DNA of 64,000 nt from Pseudomonas shirazensis (GTDB lineage: Bacteria; Pseudomonadota; Gammaproteobacteria; Pseudomonadales; Pseudomonadaceae): contig NZ_JABWRD020000001.1 of the NCBI RefSeq assembly GCF_014268785.2, positions 2,369,001-2,433,000 on the forward strand, written 5' to 3'. Shown here in pieces: positions 26,468-34,027 of this stretch. How positions within the stretch are numbered: the first letter of the stretch is position 1; each line of letters begins with the position of its first letter. Made by a program: the position numbers and the translations under genes. A model generated the notes under the pieces. It was not told the DNA's origin and did no database searches. It saw only the letters and a program-made list of their open reading frames with translations.

Positions 26468-27117
26468 TGCCGGGCAAGACCTGTAATGTTGTGGTGTTGC
26501 TGTCGGGTACCGGCAGCAACCTGCAGGCGCTGCTCGACAGCTGTAAGCCAGACGGCCCGGTGCGCATCTGCGCAGTGATCTCCAACCGCGCCGATGCCTA
26601 TGGCCTGGAACGGGCCAAAGCGGCCGGCATCGCGACTGCGGTGCTGGAGCATCAGGGTTTCACCGGTCGTGAGGCATTCGATACAGCGCTGATGGCGCTG
26701 ATTGACGGCTTCACCCCGGACCTGGTGGTGCTCGCCGGTTTCATGCGCATCCTCAGTGGCGGTTTCGTGCGTCACTATCAAGGCCGCCTGCTGAATATCC
26801 ACCCTTCGTTGCTGCCCAAGTACAAAGGTCTGCATACCCACCAGCGCGCCCTGGAAGCGGGTGATGGCGAGCACGGTTGCAGCGTGCACTTTGTCACCGA
26901 GGAACTCGATGGCGGGCCTCTGGTCGTACAGGCAGTGGTTGCGGTGGCAGCAGATGACACCGTGCAAAGCCTGGCAGCCCGGGTTCACCACCAGGAGCAC
27001 CAGATCTACCCGCTGGCGGTGCGCTGGTTCGCCGAAGGACGCTTGCGTCTGGGCGAGCACGGTGCGTTACTGGATGGCCAGCCGCTGGCGGCCAGCGGTC
27101 ACTTGATTCGTCCCTAG
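26467..27117 (+). CDS. purN: Phosphoribosylglycinamide formyltransferase PurN
   Basis: 216 residues. PurN formylates GAR with 10-formyltetrahydrofolate. Motifs: VVLLSGTGSNLQALLDSC, AVISNRADAYGLERA, VVLAGFMRILSGGFV with the Asn/His catalytic region NIHPSLLPKYKGLHTHQRAL, and HFVTEELDGGPLV carrying the catalytic Asp. Translationally coupled to purM and followed nine bases later by the DUF3108 gene. Confidence 0.95.
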   Translation: MPGKTCNVVVLLSGTGSNLQALLDSCKPDGPVRICAVISNRADAYGLERAKAAGIATAVLEHQGFTGREAFDTALMALIDGFTPDLVVLAGFMRILSGGFVRHYQGRLLNIHPSLLPKYKGLHTHQRALEAGDGEHGCSVHFVTEELDGGPLVVQAVVAVAADDTVQSLAARVHHQEHQIYPLAVRWFAEGRLRLGEHGALLDGQPLAASGHLIRP

Positions 27118-27125
27118 GAGATTTT

Positions 27126-27836
27126 ATGCGTCGCGCCCTGCTGATGGCTCTCGCCGTGCTTGCCCTGCCTCTTCAGGCAGCTGATCTGAAGCCCTTCTCG
27201 GCCAGCTACACCGCCGACTGGAAGCAGCTGCCCATGAGCGGCACCGCCGAGCGTAGCCTGGTGAAGAATGCCAACGGGACCTGGAGCCTGAACTTCAAGG
27301 CTTCGATGATGATTGCCAGCTTGACCGAGCAAAGCACCGTTCGGGTGGACAAGGATGCGTTGTTGCCGCAGACCTACCACTTCGAACGCGGTGGCCTGGG
27401 CAAGGCAAAGAAAGTCGACCTGGACTTTGATTGGGCAAGCAAGAAGGTCACCGGTAGCGATCGTGGTGATGCGGTGAGTCTGCCGTTGAATCGTGGCGTG
27501 CTGGACAAGTCTTCGTATCAGCTGGCGCTGCAGCATGACGTAGCGGCGGGCAAGAAGAGTGTGTCGTATCAGGTGGTCGATGGCGATGAGATCGATACCT
27601 ATGACTTCCGGGTTTTGGGCACTGAGAAGGTGACTACCAAGACTGGGCAGGTCGATGCGATCAAGGTCGAGCGCGTGCGTGATCCTAGCCAGAGCAAGCG
27701 GATTACCGAGCTTTGGTTCGCCAAGGATTGGGATTATCTGCTGGTGCAGTTGCGTCAGGTTGAGACTGATGGCAAGGAATACGTGATCGTGCTGCAGGAT
27801 GGTACGGTTGATGGGCGGTCGGTGAAGGGCAATTGA
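27126..27836 (+). CDS. DUF3108 exported protein
   Basis: 236 residues. Signal peptide (1-18, LLMALAVLALPLQAA), then LKPFSASYTADWKQLPMSGT, the start of a DUF3108 domain, a beta-rich fold of unknown function found in the envelope of many proteobacteria. RITELWFAKDWDYLLVQLRQ is the typical C-terminal motif. It follows purN in the same operon, a linkage conserved in pseudomonads, and an intrinsic terminator follows. The purine link may be only positional. Confidence 0.85.
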   Translation: MRRALLMALAVLALPLQAADLKPFSASYTADWKQLPMSGTAERSLVKNANGTWSLNFKASMMIASLTEQSTVRVDKDALLPQTYHFERGGLGKAKKVDLDFDWASKKVTGSDRGDAVSLPLNRGVLDKSSYQLALQHDVAAGKKSVSYQVVDGDEIDTYDFRVLGTEKVTTKTGQVDAIKVERVRDPSQSKRITELWFAKDWDYLLVQLRQVETDGKEYVIVLQDGTVDGRSVKGN

Positions 27837-27868
27837 TTTTGTCTTGAGCTGAATCCGCTGTGAAACGA

Positions 27869-27892
27869 CCCCACTTTGATGTGGGGTTTTTT
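27869..27892 (+). terminator. Intrinsic terminator of purM-purN-DUF3108
   Basis: CCCCAC-TTTGAT-GTGGGG followed by six T residues (27887-27892): a canonical rho-independent terminator. Confidence 0.85.
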
Positions 27893-27933
27893 ATGGGTTG
27901 AATATGAGTGCTTTTGCGCTGGACTTGGGGGGC

Positions 27934-29130
27934 TTACCGAGAGTGTCCATCAGAACGGTGGAGTTCATCGGTGAAAGACGCCTCAGCTGTGGTGCATCGA
28001 TTGTCGGCTTTCGCTGGCCTACGGGCAGCGCGTGGTTTTTTCGCCGGCCGCTGGCCTGGGCGCACGGCCCATAGATGGGCGTTCTCACGCAGGCGTTCCT
28101 GAATGTGAGGCGGCCTGTCGGCCAAAGTGGTTAGCGGCGGGATGGGTTTACCAGGCAGTCCTGCTTCGCGGATGATTTTTGGCCAGCGCGGTTTCCAGCA
28201 CAGCAGTAGGCTTAGCCAGTGGCTTAGACCGAGAATTAGGAAGGCGGGCGAAATAAGAACAAGGCCTATCTTGATGATCCGCGAAGAATGACGGAAGTAG
28301 TGGGTAAGCCCCTCGAATTGCGGGGTGAATGCCTGCCATGGCCAAGGGAAGTGTGAGGTAATTCGTGGGCGCGGGAGGCCTTCGGGGCCTCCTTCCATGA
28401 ATCGGCGGATGAATTCCCATTCATGTCGTAATTCAGCCTGACTGTTGGCGGCTTTGCCAACCCAAGCAGTTTCTATATGTAAGGTTCCAGTCCAGCGCGG
28501 GAGCCAGTAAAGCGCAAGGGGCATTCCGATACTGTCATCAGTGAAATGTATCTTGTCAGTAGCTGAGGCGTTAATCCCGGCCCAGGGCAAAGTCACGATC
28601 CCGCCGCAATTGGCCGGGCGATGCAAATGTACTTGCTGTGTTTTTCGATTGAAACGAATCAATAAGTGGCGAGATGTGAATAATTCAAGGCGGGAGAAGG
28701 TAAGTCCATATTTCGCATAAAGCCATGAGACGAACGAAACAAGAATAGTTAGGAACGCTGAAATATACCAGTGCATGAACGACCATCTGTTCTGCTCGTA
28801 TAGGATATCAATCGCGGTGTTTAGAAAGTCGGCCGCCCCCACGCCTCCTAGGATTAGTGCTGCGATCAGTGGCGCGGAGATCGTTGTAATCAGCCCTCTT
28901 TTGCTCTCCCACATGCCGCATCTAATTTCGAGTGCGTAGTCGTTGAAAGTGTACACCGGACCTCGACTTTTTGGAGTGTTGCTCACAACTTTTCGAGCGG
29001 CTGCCAGCGCTTCAGTCTCATCGCTTTCATAAATATCTGGAACGCGCTGGGTGCTGATATGCTCGTATTTCTTTCGAGTTTCTGCTGGTTCTAAAATGCT
29101 TTTCCACATCATCCACTCAATAAGGTACAT
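27934..29130 (-). CDS. DUF6708 membrane protein, partner of the T6SS effector
   Basis: 398 residues. Two hydrophobic helices near 80-105 (TISAPLIAALILGGVGAADF) and 117-140 (WYISAFLTILVSFVSWLYAK), and a third near 285-310 (IGLVLISPAFLILGLSHWLS). Between them lies a soluble domain with RPANCGGIVTLPWAGINAS. DUF6708 proteins are regular neighbours of VasX/BTH_I2691-type effectors; whether they are immunity proteins or accessory factors is not settled. The ATG overlaps the effector stop as TAATG, so the two are co-translated. The 5' half is AT-rich while the 3' end returns to normal composition, with a basic C-terminal tail. Confidence 0.75.
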   Translation of the reverse strand: MYLIEWMMWKSILEPAETRKKYEHISTQRVPDIYESDETEALAAARKVVSNTPKSRGPVYTFNDYALEIRCGMWESKRGLITTISAPLIAALILGGVGAADFLNTAIDILYEQNRWSFMHWYISAFLTILVSFVSWLYAKYGLTFSRLELFTSRHLLIRFNRKTQQVHLHRPANCGGIVTLPWAGINASATDKIHFTDDSIGMPLALYWLPRWTGTLHIETAWVGKAANSQAELRHEWEFIRRFMEGGPEGLPRPRITSHFPWPWQAFTPQFEGLTHYFRHSSRIIKIGLVLISPAFLILGLSHWLSLLLCWKPRWPKIIREAGLPGKPIPPLTTLADRPPHIQERLRENAHLWAVRPGQRPAKKPRAARRPAKADNRCTTAEASFTDELHRSDGHSR

Positions 29131-31778
29131 TATAAGAGCTCGCTGGTGGCGTTGAACAAGGCTGACAGCTCATCCGAGTCTTTCTTGTATCTGTCCACTT
29201 CTTTTTTTGCGCTGAAGCAGCATCTGTCGCACCACTTTTCAAAAGCATCATCATCCAGCACTATTATGATTACAGTGGCCGCGAGGATGATCAAACCTGC
29301 TTGCCAGCCTATTCGGCCGAGGAGTGTTAGAGCTACACGATTGGCTGCTAGGCGCGCAGAAGTGTTTGACAGGCCTTGGATTACTGCTGTGAGTGCGGGG
29401 TTTCCTGTTCTGGATGCCCACCATGTGAACAGCGGTCCAGCTTGAGAGAAAGCCAGAGTACTTTGTGCGCCTAGTAATAAAAAGGTCGCTGTCACTCTGG
29501 ACGCGTATGCAGTGAAAAGTAAACCTTTTCTCGGTGTTAAATCAGTGCTCGCCTCTCCTGCTAGTTTTATACTGTCTTGGATATCCCACCAAATACTTAT
29601 CAGCCCGCCGGCGTTTGCCATCGCTGCCCCCCAAAAGCGATAACGACCCAAACTGATATATGCTCCCCGCGCTGATGCGCTCCTTTGGCCGAGAGTTGCT
29701 AATACCTGCTCTGTCCCCACCGCCAACAGCTCCATCCCCGCCGCCGCGCTCGTCAACGCCCCCGCAGCCACTTCGCTCCAGAACCGTCGATTCTTATCTT
29801 CTCGCCTGCCTTGCAGCAGCAACAGACTCGCTTCCAGCAACAGCAGCGCGCTGCTTACCCTCAGGCGGTAGAAGCTGTTGCTGTGCGCGCCGCTCAGGCT
29901 GTCGACATAGGCCTGATCAAGCCGGCGCATGATCGGTGCGGCAACGCGGCCCGGTGAGGGGGTGTGGCCGGCTTGGGCGTGTTCGGCCATGCGCAGGTTG
30001 AGGGCTTGCTCACCCAGCGAAGCAGTGAGGAGGGTTACCAGACGCCTATGCAGTGCTCGGTCTACAGCGTTGGGCGCACCGGCGCTCAGGGCTTCACGCC
30101 CTAGATGACCAATCCAGGCCAGTGCGCCGGCAGTATTGACGTGACCGTGTTGGGCTAACTGCTCCAAATGGCCGTCGATTGCACTGAATTGCGCCGCCAG
30201 TGCCTTGGCTTGTTGCAGTGCGGTTTCCAGTTTTTGCCAGTCGTCCGCTGGCCCGTGGAGAATGCGCAGATCGCTTTGGGTCTTTGCCAGTACCTCGGCA
30301 ACCGATTTCTGATTGAACACATAAGCGCGCATGGCCAAGTTGCTCGCTTCAACTTCGCCGCTCTGCCACCAGCGGCTGAGCAATTGCGCGCCTTTGACGG
30401 TGCCTTCCATACCCAGCACGCAGAGGCCGGTCTGGTGCGCAAAGCACAGACCGCTGGTGAGGTCTTCCTGGTCATAGAGATCCAGCGCTGCAAGCAGTCG
30501 CGGATGTTGCAGCCACATCAGGTGGTCGCCTGCCCGAGCATCAGCCTGGCGTTGCGCTTCGCGGCTGACGGTCTCGAACCAGCCCAGCTGAACGTGCATG
30601 GCGGGCAGATCGACCCTTGGCAAGTAGCGCTCTTCGAAAGCCTTGGCAAACTCGCCAGTGGCAGCACGCGCCTCGAGATCCTTGCGCTTGAACTGCGCAT
30701 CAACTTCAAGAATGCCTTCGCGTGTATGCGCCCACCATTCGCGGGTTTGACCGGGCGGCAGGCTTTGTTCGCCGTCTGTCAGGTACTCACGCAGGGTCTG
30801 GGTATGGCGGCTCAGCAGGGCGCCGACCTTGCGCTCACTGAACTCGGCGTGCAATTGAGTGAACGCTTGTGCCACCAGCACCTTGCGCTCGTTGCTGATC
30901 CCCGGCTGGCCCGGTTCCGCGCCGGGCGTGGTGGTTTCCAGCCAGCCTTTGAGGTGTTCCAGGCCCGCGTTGCGCCAGGCATTGAGATCTTGGGTAATGC
31001 CGATCGCGTCCTCGACCACAATGGCGATACCTCGCGGCGTATCGCTGTTTGGCTTTGGCTTGAGCATCTGCCGAGAGGCCACCAGCGACATGATCTTCGG
31101 CGTCGAAGATAGCTGTGCGTCAAGCATCTTGCGCAGGTCTGGATCGTTCTCTGCGGCGAAATCGGCCACCAGGTCGAGTTGACCGTAAGTCAGTACATGG
31201 GACTCAGGGACTGAGCAGGAAGAGGCGGCATACTTGGCTACGTTCACGGCCGGCAAGCTGGAAGCCTGGTGGAACAGCCGCATCAGCGTAGCTCTGCTCA
31301 GTGGGTCAGGGCTGTAGAACAGCCGCAGCCCGACCAGGTCATCCACATCGTGGATAGTCAGAGCCCATGCCAGGTTGCGCATCACGTCCTGCGCCGTCAG
31401 CGAGGCCGGCGGGGCTTGCCAGGGATCATCGAAGCTGGAGATGGCCAGTGAGCCATCTGCCGAAATGCGGAACGGGTCAAGAAATAACAACCTGTTGCCT
31501 ATTCGGCGAGCTTCCATGACGTAAAGGAATCCTTCACGCAGTGGCCGTATCGCGTAGGCAGCCTGAGTCAAGGCGCCAGCCTGATGCGCGTGATGCAGGT
31601 TGTCTGGCAATTGCGGCAGGCGCTCGCGCAAGCCGGAGTTGCCGCCGACGGCGGCGTAGCGCAGCGGGAGAATGGTGAAAGTGCGGGTGCAGCTGACTGC
31701 AGGGCCTGCGGCTAGCGGCACGCTGAGGGCGTCGCAGGCAGCCTGATTAATAGCGAAGAGCTTGTCCATGCTGATCAT
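29130..31778 (-). CDS. VasX/BTH_I2691-type T6SS effector
   Basis: 882 residues from ATG 31778 (AAGGA eight bases upstream); the frame runs back to a TTG at 31883. The N-terminal region is the VasX N-terminal domain: TFTILPLRYAAVGG and YAIRPLREGFLYVMEARRI are its hallmarks. A long helical middle follows. The C-terminal quarter has several hydrophobic segments (LLFTAYASRVTATFLLLGAQ and GWQAGLIILAATVIIIVLDD) as in colicin-like pore formers; a Cys-rich DRCCFSAKKEV follows. VasX-type proteins are delivered by type VI secretion and permeabilise the target inner membrane. No VgrG, PAAR or Hcp gene is nearby. The last 150 or so residues are encoded by AT-rich DNA unlike the first 725. Confidence 0.78.
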   Translation of the reverse strand: MISMDKLFAINQAACDALSVPLAAGPAVSCTRTFTILPLRYAAVGGNSGLRERLPQLPDNLHHAHQAGALTQAAYAIRPLREGFLYVMEARRIGNRLLFLDPFRISADGSLAISSFDDPWQAPPASLTAQDVMRNLAWALTIHDVDDLVGLRLFYSPDPLSRATLMRLFHQASSLPAVNVAKYAASSCSVPESHVLTYGQLDLVADFAAENDPDLRKMLDAQLSSTPKIMSLVASRQMLKPKPNSDTPRGIAIVVEDAIGITQDLNAWRNAGLEHLKGWLETTTPGAEPGQPGISNERKVLVAQAFTQLHAEFSERKVGALLSRHTQTLREYLTDGEQSLPPGQTREWWAHTREGILEVDAQFKRKDLEARAATGEFAKAFEERYLPRVDLPAMHVQLGWFETVSREAQRQADARAGDHLMWLQHPRLLAALDLYDQEDLTSGLCFAHQTGLCVLGMEGTVKGAQLLSRWWQSGEVEASNLAMRAYVFNQKSVAEVLAKTQSDLRILHGPADDWQKLETALQQAKALAAQFSAIDGHLEQLAQHGHVNTAGALAWIGHLGREALSAGAPNAVDRALHRRLVTLLTASLGEQALNLRMAEHAQAGHTPSPGRVAAPIMRRLDQAYVDSLSGAHSNSFYRLRVSSALLLLEASLLLLQGRREDKNRRFWSEVAAGALTSAAAGMELLAVGTEQVLATLGQRSASARGAYISLGRYRFWGAAMANAGGLISIWWDIQDSIKLAGEASTDLTPRKGLLFTAYASRVTATFLLLGAQSTLAFSQAGPLFTWWASRTGNPALTAVIQGLSNTSARLAANRVALTLLGRIGWQAGLIILAATVIIIVLDDDAFEKWCDRCCFSAKKEVDRYKKDSDELSALFNATSELL

Positions 31779-32228
31779 GGTGGCGTCCTTTTCAGCGTCT
31801 GCAAGCGTCGCCGATAGGGTCGATGAGTTGCCGACGGGGCGGGGGGCGGGCCGCGTTTTTTCACGGCTTTTTTTGCCTGCCAACCATACCGAGCTGACGC
31901 TTTTCAGGGACCTAGACGTTTTCTGATAAGGGTGTAGGAAAGTTCGCTACCTAAGGCAAAGTGCTGCCCAGCCGGACGCCTGATCCCGCCGCACAGGAAC
32001 CAAAACCAGCGCTGCCCACAGCAACAGTAAGTAGCTCAGAGATAGCCAAGGACGCTGCGTAGCCGCTTCCGACCGGCTCGGCGCCCGGCAAGGCTGCTCA
32101 GAAAGCGCGCGACCCTAGGTCGATGAAAAATCCTTCATGCCGAGTTTATTTACTTAGCCTGCTAATAAACCCTATAACTAAGTCCTGCGACACTCTGCCG
32201 CAGCCAACTCAAAGTGGAGTTTTCAACG
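31779..32228. other. Intergenic region upstream of the effector
   Basis: 450 bases between divergent genes. On the minus strand a frame from about 32113 to 31958 without ATG reads WLSLSYLLLLWAALVLVPVR and then stops: possibly the remnant of a membrane protein, possibly chance. Near 32140-32185 is an AT-rich stretch (TTTATTTACTTAGCCTGC and TAATAAACCCTATAACTAAG) that could serve as a promoter for the 59-residue gene. Confidence 0.35.
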
Positions 32229-32408
32229 ATGACAGTCCAAGTAACCGAACGCGACGAATCGAAAATGTCCCATGAAGGCCTGGCCGCCGGTGTGCGGATC
32301 TGGGACGTCCACCAGCAAGGCGAACTGGTCGGCATGTTCCACCAGGAACACGAAGCACAGCAATACCGCGCCGAACTCGAAACCCTCGAGAACCAGCGCC
32401 AGCAATAA
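32229..32408 (+). CDS. Conserved hypothetical protein, 59 residues
   Basis: Starts at ATG 32229 (GGAG about ten bases upstream). The protein is acidic and rich in Gln/Glu; it begins MTVQVTERDESKMSHEGLAA and ends in a helix, HEAQQYRAELETLENQRQQ. There is no membrane segment or known motif. The middle, VRIWDVHQQGELVGMFHQEH, looks like a short beta-hairpin. A perfect 10-bp terminator hairpin follows. It resembles small proteins conserved in pseudomonads; function unknown. Confidence 0.65.
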   Translation: MTVQVTERDESKMSHEGLAAGVRIWDVHQQGELVGMFHQEHEAQQYRAELETLENQRQQ

Positions 32409-32460
32409 CCCCTGTATCGATCAACGCGCCTGGCAGTTTCCCCACCAGGCGCCGCATGAA

Positions 32461-32483
32461 AAAGGGCTGCCAAGCAGCCCTTT
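32461..32483. terminator. Terminator hairpin AAAGGGCTGC-CAA-GCAGCCCTTT
   Basis: Ten perfect pairs with a three-base loop; A-run on the left and T-run on the right make it usable on both strands. It separates the 59-residue gene from the convergent DUF2058 gene. A second small dyad, CACCCG-TGA-CGGGTG (32497-32511), lies next to the DUF2058 stop. Confidence 0.75.
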
Positions 32484-32512
32484 GTAACTAAAGACACCAC
32501 CCGTGACGGGTG

Positions 32513-33052
32513 TTACCACATTAAATCATCAGGAATCTTGTAAGCCGCATACGGATCATCCTCATCGGCCTCCTCGACATGCGTGTTGAGCAACAGAATC
32601 CGCCCAGGATCACGCTCCTGAATCTTCACCGCCGCCTCCCGCGGAATCACCTCGTAACCCCCACCCAACGCCACTACAGCCAACGAGCCATTGCTCAGTT
32701 TGCTGCGCATCAGCGCGTTCACCGCAATCCGCTTGACCTTCTTGTCGTCAACGAAATTGTAGTAATCCTCGGTGGTCAACTTGGGCAGGCGGGTCGCCTC
32801 GATCAACTGTTTGATCTGCGCCGCCCGGGCCTTTTGCTCAGCCTTCTCCTGCTGCTGGCGATTCAGCTCCTGATCACGCTTGGCTTTTTCCGCCATGGCC
32901 TCTTTGGCCAGACGCTGCTGGGTGTCGTCCACCTCGACCTGGCCTTTTTGTTCCAGGCGCTTCTGTTTCTTTTCTGCTTTGTTGGTCTGCTGGACCTGCT
33001 TCTGGTTAACCAGACCGGCCTTGAGCAATTGGTCGCGAAGGGAAAGGCTCAT
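32513..33052 (-). CDS. DUF2058 (YaiL-like) protein
   Basis: 179 residues. The N-terminus LSLRDQLLKAGLVNQKQVQQ is the DUF2058 signature, followed by a long, highly charged coiled coil (about 20-85, EKKQKRLEQKGQVEVDDTQQ and RDQELNRQQQEKAEQKARAA). The globular C-terminal part has YYNFVDDKKVKRIAVNALMR and GGGYEVIPREAAVKI. YaiL has been described as nucleoprotein- or polynucleotide-associated, without a proven activity. It ends at the convergent terminator and follows mazG on the same strand (26-base gap). Confidence 0.85.
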   Translation of the reverse strand: MSLSLRDQLLKAGLVNQKQVQQTNKAEKKQKRLEQKGQVEVDDTQQRLAKEAMAEKAKRDQELNRQQQEKAEQKARAAQIKQLIEATRLPKLTTEDYYNFVDDKKVKRIAVNALMRSKLSNGSLAVVALGGGYEVIPREAAVKIQERDPGRILLLNTHVEEADEDDPYAAYKIPDDLMW

Positions 33053-33078
33053 GGATGTTCACTCACTTATGCAACAGC

Positions 33079-33912
33079 TCAGCCGCAGCTGGGCAGGTTC
33101 TTTTCTTGGCGTTTGGCTTCACCCCAAAGGGCGTCCAATTCATCAAGGTTACAGGATTCGATAGGCTTGCCGCTGTCGCGCAAGGCCTGTTCGATGAAGC
33201 GAAAGCGCCGCTCGAACTTGCGATTGGCGCGACGCAGGGCGTTTTCCGGGTCTTGCTTGAGATGGCGGGCGAGGTTGACCGTAGCAAACAGCAGGTCACC
33301 GATCTCGTCTTCCAATGCATCGGCGTCATTATCCGCCATGGCCTGCAGCACTTCATCCAGCTCTTCACGGACCTTGTCCAGCACCGGCAGCGGGTCGGGC
33401 CAGTCGAAACCGACCGTAGCCGTGCGCTTTTGCAGCTTGGCGGCACGCGACAAAGCCGGCAAGGCCGCGGGAACGTCGTCAAGCAATGACAACTGCTCGG
33501 GCACGCTGTGTTCGGCGCGCTCCTGGGCCTTGATCTCTTCCCAGCGCAACTTGACCTGGGCTTCGCTCAGGCTCGGCGTGTCCAGCGGCGCGTACAGCTC
33601 GCCGGTGGGGAACACATGCGGGTGGCGGCGGATCAGCTTGCGGGTGATGCCGTCGACCACGCCGGCAAACTCGAAACGGCCTTCTTCGCGGGCCAGCTGG
33701 CTGTAGTAAACCACCTGGAACAGCAGGTCGCCGAGTTCACCTTGCAGGTGGGCGAAGTCGCCCCGCTCGATGGTGTCGGCCACCTCGTAGGCTTCTTCGA
33801 TGGTGTGTTGGACGATGCTTGCGTAGTCCTGCTTCAAGTCCCATGGGCAGCCATGCTGCGGGTCACGCAGACGGGCCATGAGGTGCAGCAGGTCTTCAAG
33901 GGTGTAAGTCAT
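33079..33912 (-). CDS. mazG: Nucleoside triphosphate pyrophosphohydrolase MazG
   Basis: 277 residues from ATG 33912 (AAGGA upstream). Tandem MazG domains: the first has LRDPQHGCPWDLKQDYASIV and EEAYEVADTIERGDFAHLQG with ELGDLL; the second EELDEVLQAMADNDADALED with EIGDLL. These ExxE...ExxD helices bind the Mg ions. The enzyme hydrolyses NTPs, including non-canonical ones, to monophosphates, and in E. coli it modulates ppGpp. It follows relA in transcription order, separated by a REP pair, an arrangement common in pseudomonads. Confidence 0.93.
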   Translation of the reverse strand: MTYTLEDLLHLMARLRDPQHGCPWDLKQDYASIVQHTIEEAYEVADTIERGDFAHLQGELGDLLFQVVYYSQLAREEGRFEFAGVVDGITRKLIRRHPHVFPTGELYAPLDTPSLSEAQVKLRWEEIKAQERAEHSVPEQLSLLDDVPAALPALSRAAKLQKRTATVGFDWPDPLPVLDKVREELDEVLQAMADNDADALEDEIGDLLFATVNLARHLKQDPENALRRANRKFERRFRFIEQALRDSGKPIESCNLDELDALWGEAKRQEKNLPSCG

Positions 33913-33929
33913 GGCAGGTCCTTCGGTTG

Positions 33930-34016
33930 CGCTCTTTTCGCGGCGGTCCGGCGTCCCGGTAAGCCCGCTCCCAGGGCCCTGATCGACCTGTGGGAGCGGG
34001 ATAACCCGCGAAGGGC
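33930..34016. repeat. Inverted REP pair between relA and mazG
   Basis: The right unit (33987-34016) is on the minus strand GCCCTTCGCGGGTTATCCCG followed by CTCCCACAGG, a clear Pseudomonas putida-type REP. The left unit (about 33930-33975) is a degenerate copy in opposite orientation ending AAGCCCGCTCCCAGGG. Together they can form a long hairpin. Confidence 0.7.
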
Positions 34017-34027
34017 TCACCGCGGTT

